Assembly (NCBI RefSeq): GCF_935825525.1 | Contig: NZ_CAKXZT010000140.1 | Coordinates: forward strand, 1-64,000 | DNA: 64,000 nt | Direction of reading: 5' to 3' | Source of the DNA: Mesorhizobium escarrei | Lineage (GTDB): Bacteria; Pseudomonadota; Alphaproteobacteria; Rhizobiales; Rhizobiaceae | Part shown: in pieces, positions 44,214 through 51,829 of the stretch | Layout: each line of letters opens with the position of its first letter | How positions within the stretch are numbered: position 1 is the first letter of the stretch | The notes under the pieces: generated by a model | What the model saw: the letters and a program-made list of their open reading frames with translations, nothing else | Database searches by the model: none | What the model was told of the DNA's origin: nothing | Position numbers and translations under genes: made by a program

Positions 44214-45638
44214 ATGTCCGACAAGGTCGTCACCCGTTTTGCCCCTTCGCCCACCGGATTCCTGCATATTGGCGGGGCGCGCACGGCGCTGTTCAACTGG
44301 CTGTATGCGAAACACACCGGCGGCAAGATGCTGCTGCGCATCGAGGACACCGATCGCGAGCGTTCGACCGATGCGGCAACCGCTGCCATCCTCGATGGGC
44401 TCTCCTGGCTCGGCCTCACCTGGGACGGCGAGCCGGTATCGCAGTTCGAGCGTGCGCCGCGCCACCGCGCGGTCGCCGAGGAGCTGGTACGCCTCGGCAA
44501 GGCCTATTACTGCTATGCGACGCCGGCTGAGCTGGAGGTGATGCGCGAGAGCGCGCGGGCCAAGGGCTTGCCTCCCCGCTATGACGGCCGCTGGCGCGAC
44601 CGCGACCCGTCAGAGGCGGCGGTTGGCGCCAAGGGCGCGATCCGCATCAAGGCGCCGGCCGACGGCGAGACGGTGGTGCATGACCGCGTGCAGGGCGAAG
44701 TCCGCTTCCCCAACAAGGATCTCGACGATTTCATTATCCTGCGCTCGGACGGCAACCCGACATATATGCATGCCGTCGTCGTCGACGACCACGACATGGG
44801 CATCACCCACATCATCCGCGGCGACGACCATCTGACCAATGCCGCCCGCCAGATGGTGATCTATCGAGCCATGGGCTGGGACGTGCCGTCGATGTCGCAT
44901 ATCCCGCTGATCCACGGCGCCGACGGCGCCAAGCTGTCGAAGCGGCACGGCGCCCTCGGGGTTGAAGCGTATCGCGCCATGGGCTATCTGCCCGAGGCAC
45001 TGCTCAACTACCTGGCGCGGCTCGGCTGGAGCCATGGCGACGACGAGATCATGTCGATCGCCGAGATGATTGCGTGGTTTGACACCGGCGATGTCAACAA
45101 AGGGGCCGCCCGCTTCGACTTCGCCAAGCTCGAGGCGCTGAACGGCGTGCATATGCGCCGCATGAACGACGCCGAATTGCTCGATATCTTCATCAACACC
45201 TTGCCCTATCTCGAAAGCGGCCCGGCGATCGCAGCGCGCCTCGACGACACACGCAAGGCGCAGTTGCTGGCCGCCCTGCCCGGCTTGAAGGAGCGCGCCA
45301 AGACGCTGGTCGAGTTGGTCGACGGTGCCGCCTTCCTGTTTGCCGAGCGGCCGCTACCGATCGACGAGAAGGCGGCGGCGCTGCTCGGCGGTGAGGGGCG
45401 CGAGATCCTGCGGGGCGCCCATGCGGCGCTGAAGGCGATTTCAGGGGATTGGACGGCCGCAGCGGCGGAAGCGGCGATCCGCGAATATGCGCTCGCCGGC
45501 GGCCATAAGCTCGGCGCTGTGGCCCAACCTTTGCGCGCCGCGCTCATCGGCAAAAGCACCTCGCCCGGCGTCTTCGACGTGCTTGCCGTGCTTGGCCGCG
45601 AGGAAAGCCTGGCGCGCATCGCGGATCAAATCGATTAG
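44214..45638 (+). CDS. gltX: Glutamyl-tRNA synthetase
   Basis: A 474-residue class I synthetase; ATG 44214 has GGGAG seven bases before. The HIGH-type motif is GFLHIGGART (about 13-22) and the KMSKS-type motif is AKLSKRHG. The C-terminal anticodon-binding helical domain is complete. It charges tRNA-Glu and, in rhizobia, usually also tRNA-Gln for amidation by GatCAB. The longer frame to 44142 has no family support. Confidence 0.97.
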   Translation: MSDKVVTRFAPSPTGFLHIGGARTALFNWLYAKHTGGKMLLRIEDTDRERSTDAATAAILDGLSWLGLTWDGEPVSQFERAPRHRAVAEELVRLGKAYYCYATPAELEVMRESARAKGLPPRYDGRWRDRDPSEAAVGAKGAIRIKAPADGETVVHDRVQGEVRFPNKDLDDFIILRSDGNPTYMHAVVVDDHDMGITHIIRGDDHLTNAARQMVIYRAMGWDVPSMSHIPLIHGADGAKLSKRHGALGVEAYRAMGYLPEALLNYLARLGWSHGDDEIMSIAEMIAWFDTGDVNKGAARFDFAKLEALNGVHMRRMNDAELLDIFINTLPYLESGPAIAARLDDTRKAQLLAALPGLKERAKTLVELVDGAAFLFAERPLPIDEKAAALLGGEGREILRGAHAALKAISGDWTAAAAEAAIREYALAGGHKLGAVAQPLRAALIGKSTSPGVFDVLAVLGREESLARIADQID

Positions 45639-45819
45639 CAAAACTGGCCCAAGAAGATTGGCATTGAAAGGTGGGTTTCGCAGTGCAACATTAGGTCTTG
45701 GCCCAATTTGGCACGCAAATCCAATTGCGGGCGCAAACGCGCGAACTCCGATACTTTCGACGTGTTGCGTTGCAGATATTTTGCCTTTGCCGACATGAGA
45801 AAACCAAAAGGAGTTTGCA

Positions 45820-47148
45820 ATGTCCGAAGCTGCGACAAAAATGGAATTTGGCGGCAAAACCCACGCGTCGACTGCGAAACTTGAATTCGGCGGCAAAACG
45901 CACGAACTCAAGGTGCGAAGCGGCTCGGTCGGACCTGATGTCATCGATATCGGCTCGCTTTACAGCACCACCGGGGCCTTCACCTACGATCCCGGCTTCA
46001 CCTCGACGGCAAGCTGCGAGTCGGAAATCACCTTCATAGATGGCGATGCCGGCATCCTTTTGCATCGCGGTTATCCGATCGACCAGTTGGCCGAGCACGG
46101 CGACTTCCTCGAAGTCTGTTATCTCTTGCTCTACGGCGAACTGCCGACCAAGGCGCAGAAGGACGATTTCGACTACCGGGTGACGCGCCACACCATGGTG
46201 CATGAGCAGATGTCGCGCTTCTTCACCGGCTTTCGCCGCGACGCCCACCCGATGGCGGTGATGTGCGGTGTGGTCGGCGCGCTGTCAGCCTTCTATCACG
46301 ATTCCACCGACATCTCGGACCCCTACCAGCGCATGGTCGCGTCGATGCGGCTAATCGCCAAGATGCCAACGATCGCGGCAATGGCTTACAAATATCACAT
46401 CGGCCAGCCCTTCATTTACCCAAAGAACGAACTGAATTTCGCGGCCAACTTCCTGCATATGTGTTTTGCCGTGCCGTGCGAGGAATACAAGATCAACCCG
46501 GTGCTGGCGCGTGCGATGGAGCGCATCTTCATCCTGCACGCCGATCACGAGCAGAACGCCTCGACCTCGACCGTCCGGCTCGCCGGCTCGTCGGGCGCCA
46601 ATCCGTTCGCTTGCATTGCCGCCGGGATCGCCTGCCTGTGGGGACCGGCCCATGGCGGCGCCAACGAGGCAGCCTTGAACATGCTGGGCGAGATCGGCCA
46701 TGTCGACCACATCCCGGAATTCATCGCCCGCGCCAAGGATAAGAACGATCCGTTCCGATTGATGGGCTTTGGCCACCGCGTATACAAAAACTACGATCCG
46801 CGCGCCAAGATCATGCAGAAGACCGCGCATGAGGTCTTGGGCGAACTCGGCATCAAGGACGATCCGCTGCTCGACATCGCCATGGAACTGGAAAGGATCG
46901 CTCTGACCGATTCCTATTTCATCGAGAAGAAGCTATATCCGAACGTCGATTTCTATTCCGGCATCACGCTGAAGGCGCTGGGCTTCCCCACCACCATGTT
47001 CACCGTACTGTTCGCGGTCGCCCGCACCGTCGGCTGGATCGCGCAGTGGAAAGAGATGATCGAGGATCCGCACCAGAAGATCGGCCGCCCGCGCCAGCTC
47101 TATACAGGCGCGCCGGAACGGGATTACGTGCCAATTGCGAAGAGATAG
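45820..47148 (+). CDS. gltA: Citrate synthase
   Basis: A 442-residue type II enzyme; AAGGAG stands seven bases before the ATG. Catalytic residues lie in GPAHGGANEAAL (His), GFGHRVYKNYDPRA (His) and PNVDFYSG (Asp). It condenses oxaloacetate and acetyl-CoA at the entry of the TCA cycle. The N-terminus carries a direct duplication: KMEFGGKTH at residues 7-15 and KLEFGGKTH at 20-28. A 181-base leader after gltX probably has its own promoter. Confidence 0.97.
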   Translation: MSEAATKMEFGGKTHASTAKLEFGGKTHELKVRSGSVGPDVIDIGSLYSTTGAFTYDPGFTSTASCESEITFIDGDAGILLHRGYPIDQLAEHGDFLEVCYLLLYGELPTKAQKDDFDYRVTRHTMVHEQMSRFFTGFRRDAHPMAVMCGVVGALSAFYHDSTDISDPYQRMVASMRLIAKMPTIAAMAYKYHIGQPFIYPKNELNFAANFLHMCFAVPCEEYKINPVLARAMERIFILHADHEQNASTSTVRLAGSSGANPFACIAAGIACLWGPAHGGANEAALNMLGEIGHVDHIPEFIARAKDKNDPFRLMGFGHRVYKNYDPRAKIMQKTAHEVLGELGIKDDPLLDIAMELERIALTDSYFIEKKLYPNVDFYSGITLKALGFPTTMFTVLFAVARTVGWIAQWKEMIEDPHQKIGRPRQLYTGAPERDYVPIAKR

Positions 47149-47245
47149 TGAGTAGCGAAGTAGCGAGTAGCGAATAGTGAGTAGTATTTTAGACACCTAG
47201 CGATGCCGCTCACTACTTCCTACTCACTACTCGCTACTCCCTTTC
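47149..47245. repeat. GTAGCGAGTAG-type short repeat forming a long imperfect hairpin
   Basis: Tandem variants of AGTAGCGA/ATAGTGAG run from 47149 to about 47185 and their inverted form (CTACTTCCTACTCACTACTC pattern, split) from about 47210 to 47240. The two halves can pair as a hairpin between the convergent gltA and lpxB genes and likely ends both transcripts. The repeat supplies the lpxB stop codon. Such motifs recur in rhizobial intergenic DNA. Confidence 0.75.
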
Positions 47246-48405
47246 TTGATGTACCTCATCACGACCCGCGCAGCGATTTCGCCGGACGGTCTGTCGACGG
47301 CCATGCGTCTGGCCACCTCGGCAAAACCGTCCTTCTGCCATGCGCGATAGGGGGTGTCGGAAAACAGCGCCTCCAACTGCCGCGCCAGATAGTGCGGCCG
47401 CACATATTCATTGTAGCTTTCCGGCACGATCGGGCGGTCGGCGATGAGATTGGGCAAGGCGGCGCTCCATACGGTGACCAGGCGCTGGGCCATCCGCATG
47501 ACCGGATCGAGCCGGTAGCAGGAGATCATCGGCACACCCGACAGCGCCAGTTCCAGCGACACCGTTCCCGATGCGATCAGCGCTGCATCAGCCTTGCCGA
47601 AAGCCTGCCATTTGCGTTCGGGATCAAGGATGATCTCCGGCTTCTCGTCCCAGCTTGCCACCGAAGCCCTGACCAGGTCGGCGACGTGCGGCACCGTCGG
47701 CAACAGCAGGCGCAAGCGGTGTCCGCGCGCACGCAGGATCGAGATCGTCTTGCCGAACGGGCTGGCCAGCCGTCGCACCTCGCCGCGACGCGAGCCGGGC
47801 AGCACAAGCAGCGTCTTCACACGATCATCGGACAGATCGCGCGGCAGGCTTTGCGCCTTGGCGGCGCCGAGCACGCCCGGATCGTGCGTAAGGCGATGGC
47901 CGACATAAGTGCCCGGCGGACCGCCGAGGCGGGCGAGCTCGCTCACTTCGAAAGGCAGGATGCAGAGGATGTGGTCGACATACGGTTTAATCGCCACCGC
48001 CCTGCCCGGCCGCCATGCCCAGACGCTCGGGCAGACATAGTGGACGACCGGGATTGCCGGATCGGCGGCACGCACCTTTTTCGCCACGCGCAGCGAAAAA
48101 TCCGGGCTGTCGATGGTGATCAGACAGTCGGGCTTTTCATTGGCGACCGCACCGGCCGTCTGGCTGATCCGTCGTATCAGGCGCGGCAGATCGCGCAGGA
48201 TAGCGCTCAATCCCATCAGAGCGATCTCGCCGCCGTCGAACAGCGGCGTGAGGCCGAGCGCCTGCAAATGCCGGCCGCCGATGCCGACGAGCCGGACCTC
48301 GCGGCCGGTCGCGCGCTTGAGCGCCGCTACGATGTCGGCGCCAAGCAGATCGCCGGATTCCTCGCCGGCGACGATGGCGATCTTCAGCGATCTCTTAGTC
48401 GCCAT
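47227..48405 (-). CDS. lpxB: Lipid-A-disaccharide synthase
   Basis: A 392-residue GT19 enzyme beginning MATKRSLKIAIVAGEESGDLLG. The N-terminal AGExSGD motif and the PGSRRGEVRRL sugar-nucleotide segment are present. It joins UDP-2,3-diacylglucosamine and lipid X to the lipid A disaccharide at the inner membrane. The last residues (KKGSSE) and stop come from the repeat at 47149-47245. Overlaps lpxI by 11 bases; part of the lpxD-fabZ-lpxA-lpxI-lpxB run. Confidence 0.96.
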   Translation of the reverse strand: MATKRSLKIAIVAGEESGDLLGADIVAALKRATGREVRLVGIGGRHLQALGLTPLFDGGEIALMGLSAILRDLPRLIRRISQTAGAVANEKPDCLITIDSPDFSLRVAKKVRAADPAIPVVHYVCPSVWAWRPGRAVAIKPYVDHILCILPFEVSELARLGGPPGTYVGHRLTHDPGVLGAAKAQSLPRDLSDDRVKTLLVLPGSRRGEVRRLASPFGKTISILRARGHRLRLLLPTVPHVADLVRASVASWDEKPEIILDPERKWQAFGKADAALIASGTVSLELALSGVPMISCYRLDPVMRMAQRLVTVWSAALPNLIADRPIVPESYNEYVRPHYLARQLEALFSDTPYRAWQKDGFAEVARRMAVDRPSGEIAARVVMRYIKKGSSE

Positions 48406-49303
48406 GCACCGGCTCCGCAGCAGGCAGGCCGATCACGAACAGGCCGAGCGCGTTGGCGCGAGCGACGACTGTCGGGCCCTCCAGAACCAGCGAGCGGCCG
48501 GCTTCGACGGCAATGCCGGCAAGTCCGGCGGCATGCGCCGCCTCGATCGTCTGCGGGCCGATGGAGGGCAGATCGGCGCGCAACTCCTGGCCAGGCTTGG
48601 CGCATTTGACCAGGACGCCACGCGTTCTGCCGGCCAGCCTGCCATGGCCGCGCAACTGCCGTGTTCGTTCGAGCAATCCGTCGGTACCCTCGATGCCTTC
48701 CAGCGCGATGGCGCGGCCGCCAATCGCAACAGCCGCCTGGCCGATATCCAGCGCGCCGATGGCCATTGCCGCTGCGTGGGCCGCTTTGATGTCGCGCCAG
48801 TCGGATTTCCGCGGCGCTGCCTTGGTCAGCGCGCCCTCGGCGGCGACCAGTTCCGGCACGATCTCATGGGCGCCGACTACCTTGATGCCACGCGCCTCCA
48901 GGGCCCGCGTCAAAACCTTCAGCAGGCCATCGTCGCCGCGGGCAAGCGCCATGACCACCGAAGGCACCACGGCAAGCAAGCCAAGGCTCGGGCGCATGTC
49001 GATCAGTCTCGGCCGGCGCCTGATCTCGCCGGCAAGAACCAGATGGCTGATCCGTCGACGCTTCAGCAACGAAGCGAGCGAACCGATGTCTTCCAGAGCG
49101 AGATTCTCATGCTCGTAGCCACCGAGGTCGGACTTGCGGTCGACTTCGCCCTCGATCAGGATAATGGCGGGCGGATAGCCTTGTCCGGCCAGGCTGATCG
49201 CAACTTCGACCGGCAGACTGCCGCCACCGGCGATGATGCCGACCTTGGCGTCTGGCGCGAGATCAAGGCCCGTCCGGCTGGCCTCAATCTTCGTCATCTG
49301 CAT
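48395..49303 (-). CDS. lpxI: UDP-2,3-diacylglucosamine pyrophosphatase LpxI
   Basis: A 302-residue DUF1009/LpxI protein with KVGIIAGGGSLPVEVA near residue 20 and the C-terminal DLPSIGPQTIEAAHAAGLAGIAVEAG region (cut: DLPSIGPQTIE). It hydrolyses UDP-2,3-diacylglucosamine to lipid X, replacing LpxH in alphaproteobacteria. The start overlaps the lpxA end by 20 bases; the second Met (two codons on) is an equal candidate. Position between lpxA and lpxB confirms the assignment. Confidence 0.95.
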   Translation of the reverse strand: MQMTKIEASRTGLDLAPDAKVGIIAGGGSLPVEVAISLAGQGYPPAIILIEGEVDRKSDLGGYEHENLALEDIGSLASLLKRRRISHLVLAGEIRRRPRLIDMRPSLGLLAVVPSVVMALARGDDGLLKVLTRALEARGIKVVGAHEIVPELVAAEGALTKAAPRKSDWRDIKAAHAAAMAIGALDIGQAAVAIGGRAIALEGIEGTDGLLERTRQLRGHGRLAGRTRGVLVKCAKPGQELRADLPSIGPQTIEAAHAAGLAGIAVEAGRSLVLEGPTVVARANALGLFVIGLPAAEPVHGD

Positions 49304-50123
49304 CGTCGCCGCCGCCAGCCTTGAGCGACGGGACGGCGTAGTGCCGCTTACCGCGACTGGCGATGAAATCGATGATCTTCATGGTGGTCGGTGACGAGGC
49401 GAATTCCGCCTTGGCGAACTCGACGTTCTCGCCGACGGTTCGGGAGCGATCGAAGATCGTCCTGTAGGCCTTGCGCAGCGTATGGATCTCGGAGCGCGGC
49501 AGGCCCGCGCGCTTCAGGCCGATGATGTTGAGGCCGCGAAGGCTGGCGCGATTGCCAACGGCGATGGCGTAGGGAATCACGTCGCCGACGATTGCCGAGC
49601 AACCGCCGAGAAAGGCGCTGTCGCCGACGCGGACAAACTGATGAACCGCGCTGAGGCCACCGATATAGACGTTGTCGCCGATCTCGCAATGGCCGCCCAG
49701 CGTCGCCTGATTGGCGAAAGTGGCGTTCTTGCCGACGATGCAGTCATGGGCGATGTGGGCGTAGGCAAGGAAATTGCCGTTGTCACCGATCGTCGTCTCG
49801 CCGCGGCTGGAATCGGTGCCGAGATGCATGGTCACGCCTTCGCGGATCGTGCAGTTCTCACCGATGACCAGCGTCGTGCGGCCGCCCTTGTGCTTGTTGT
49901 TCTGCGGCGGCGCGCCCAGTGTCGCCATCGGATACACTTTGGTGGACGCACCGATGGTGGTCGCGCCGATCACCGAGACGTGGCTGACCAGTTCGACTCG
50001 GTCGCCGATCACCGCGTCGGCACTGATGTGGCAGAACGGCCCGATGCGGACGCCTTCGCCGATTTTTGCGCCGGCCTCGATGACCGAAGATGGATGGATG
50101 ACTGTCTGGATTTTCATAAGCAT
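49284..50123 (-). CDS. lpxA: UDP-N-acetylglucosamine acyltransferase
   Basis: A 279-residue left-handed beta-helix enzyme with hexapeptide repeats from VIHPSSVIEAGAKIG onwards and catalytic His in AYAHIAHDCIVG. It puts the 3-hydroxyacyl chain on UDP-GlcNAc, the first lipid A step. The C-terminus ends in an acidic GGGDDADDED tail. The ATG at 50117 (MKIQTV) is an alternative start; neither has a strong ribosome site, so coupling to fabZ eight bases upstream is likely. Confidence 0.96.
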   Translation of the reverse strand: MLMKIQTVIHPSSVIEAGAKIGEGVRIGPFCHISADAVIGDRVELVSHVSVIGATTIGASTKVYPMATLGAPPQNNKHKGGRTTLVIGENCTIREGVTMHLGTDSSRGETTIGDNGNFLAYAHIAHDCIVGKNATFANQATLGGHCEIGDNVYIGGLSAVHQFVRVGDSAFLGGCSAIVGDVIPYAIAVGNRASLRGLNIIGLKRAGLPRSEIHTLRKAYRTIFDRSRTVGENVEFAKAEFASSPTTMKIIDFIASRGKRHYAVPSLKAGGGDDADDED

Positions 50124-50130
50124 TCGATCG

Positions 50131-50589
50131 TCAGTCGCTCGTAACCATCATCGCCGAGATCTCGGCTTCCGCGGCCTTGACGCCGTCGACCAGAGCCTCG
50201 CAGGCGAATTTGAGAAGGTTGCCGCGTTTCTTGATTTTCTTCACATGGATCTTCAACTGGTCGCCGGGAACGACCGGTTTACGGAACTTGGCATTGTCGA
50301 TGGTCAGGAAATAGACCAGCGACGGTTTTTCGGTACCAAGGCTGCGGATGCAGATGGCGCCGGCCGTCTGAGCCATCGCCTCGACGATCAGCACGCCGGG
50401 CATGACCGGCTGATCCGGGAAATGACCTTGGAAATGCGGCTCGTTTATGGTCACGTTCTTGATGCCGGTGGCGGACTCGTCGCCATCGATGTCGATGATG
50501 CGGTCGATCATCAGGAACGGATAGCGATGCGGCAGGAGCTTCATCAGCCCTAATATGTCGACCACTTCGAGCGTCGTCGCCGCAACCAT
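50131..50589 (-). CDS. fabZ: 3-hydroxyacyl-[ACP] dehydratase
   Basis: A 152-residue hot-dog-fold protein with the catalytic HFPDQPVMPGVLIVEAMAQ region: the His in GHFPD and the Glu in LIVEAM. It dehydrates 3-hydroxyacyl-ACP in fatty acid synthesis and so competes with LpxA and LpxD for hydroxyacyl-ACP. It sits between lpxD (1 base away) and lpxA (7 bases away) on the minus strand, the conserved order. Confidence 0.96.
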   Translation of the reverse strand: MVAATTLEVVDILGLMKLLPHRYPFLMIDRIIDIDGDESATGIKNVTINEPHFQGHFPDQPVMPGVLIVEAMAQTAGAICIRSLGTEKPSLVYFLTIDNAKFRKPVVPGDQLKIHVKKIKKRGNLLKFACEALVDGVKAAEAEISAMMVTSD

Positions 50590-50590
50590 C

Positions 50591-51649
50591 TCAGCTCTTC
50601 CCTCCGTCGCCCGATTTGCGCGCCCTGGCCAGTCTTCGCAGAGCCGCGATCTCCCGCATGGCTTCCGCCATCGGCTGCGCCGGGTACCCTCCCCAAATCT
50701 CGCCCGCGGGGACGTTGCTCATGAACCCGCTTCTTGCAGCAAGCTTGGCCCCTGTCCCTACGGTCAGGTGATCCGCAAGACCGACACCGCCACCCATGGT
50801 GACGTTGTCGCCCACGGTTACGGAACCGGAAATACCCGAAAGGCCGGCGATTATGCAGTTGCGGCCGATGCGGACGTTATGAGCGATCTGCACCAGATTG
50901 TCGATCTTGGTGCCTTGACCGATAATCGTGTCGGACATGGCGCCACGATCGACCGTGGTGTTGGAGCCTATCTCGACGTCGTCCTGGATAACGACCCGGC
51001 CGATTTGCGGCACGCGCTCCGGGCCCTTGGCGCCGGCCACGAAGCCAAAGCCGTCCTGGCCGATGCGGGCGCCGCCATGAATGATGACGCGGTTGCCGAT
51101 CAGCGCGTACTGGATGCTAGCGCCTGGGCCGACATAGCCGTCGCGGCCGAACTGGCAGGAAGGTCCGATAACGGCATGAGGAGCAATGACGGTTCCGCTG
51201 CCGATAGAGGCGCGCGGGCCGATGATCGCGCCGGCCTCGACGATCGCGCCGGCCTCGACACGCGCCGATGGATCGATATGGGCATGCGGCGAGATACCGG
51301 TTTCGCCGGTCATCGGCGCCGGTGTCGCAGCCGCCGGGAAAAGCAGGCGTCCGACCATCGCGAAAGCCTGTTGCGGGCGAGGATGGACCAGAACCGCGAT
51401 GCCCGCCGGCGCTTTGCCGGCAAATTCGGCGGGGCAGAGAACCGCCGCTGCTCGCAGCGATTGCATCAGCGCGAAGTTGCGTCTGCCATCGACGAAGACA
51501 AGAGCGTGCTCGCCGCCTTCGCTTGCCGGCGCCAGGGCTTCGATCGATCTATCGGAGAGGCCGGAATCGACAAGCACCGAGCCGGTCAGATTCGCGACTT
51601 CGCCAGCCGTATACCGGCGTGATGGCGCGAAGAACACCGGATCGGTCAT
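50591..51649 (-). CDS. lpxD: UDP-3-O-acylglucosamine N-acyltransferase
   Basis: A 352-residue trimeric beta-helix acyltransferase. The N-terminal uridine-binding domain (about 1-100) precedes hexapeptide repeats (HAHIDPSARVEAGAIVEAGA and similar, from about 115) with catalytic His in QIAHNVRIG. It adds the second hydroxyacyl chain in lipid A synthesis. A dispersed repeat element separates it from bamA upstream. Confidence 0.96.
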   Translation of the reverse strand: MTDPVFFAPSRRYTAGEVANLTGSVLVDSGLSDRSIEALAPASEGGEHALVFVDGRRNFALMQSLRAAAVLCPAEFAGKAPAGIAVLVHPRPQQAFAMVGRLLFPAAATPAPMTGETGISPHAHIDPSARVEAGAIVEAGAIIGPRASIGSGTVIAPHAVIGPSCQFGRDGYVGPGASIQYALIGNRVIIHGGARIGQDGFGFVAGAKGPERVPQIGRVVIQDDVEIGSNTTVDRGAMSDTIIGQGTKIDNLVQIAHNVRIGRNCIIAGLSGISGSVTVGDNVTMGGGVGLADHLTVGTGAKLAARSGFMSNVPAGEIWGGYPAQPMAEAMREIAALRRLARARKSGDGGKS

Positions 51650-51670
51650 TCCAGAAGCTATATCCAGCTA

Positions 51671-51778
51671 GCGCATGACCCCGAAAATCTGAATCGATTT
51701 TCGGAAAGGATCATACGCAAAATCAAAGTCCTGCAGCGTCCTTTGCGCATCCAGGAGGACGCGCGGCGCTGTAGCGTC
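51671..51778. repeat. Dispersed palindromic repeat, copy B (bamA-lpxD gap)
   Basis: CCGAAAATC at 51681-51689 pairs perfectly with GATTTTCGG at 51696-51704 inside a weaker outer stem (GCATGACC / GGATCAT). A second imperfect hairpin follows (GCGTCC to GGACGC, about 51737-51766). Same two-part design as copy A at 39021-39103. Confidence 0.75.
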
Positions 51779-51829
51779 GAATTACTCTCTTCCGGGCCCC
51801 TACGGCCCGGCAGCATCGTTGCCCGCCGA

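Noticed and set aside
47149..47245. CRISPR array
   Set aside because: Repeat units are short, degenerate and contiguous, without spacers, and no cas gene is present.
47203..48609. 468-codon + strand frame
   Set aside because: Antisense to lpxB and lpxI; no ribosome site and no recognisable domain.
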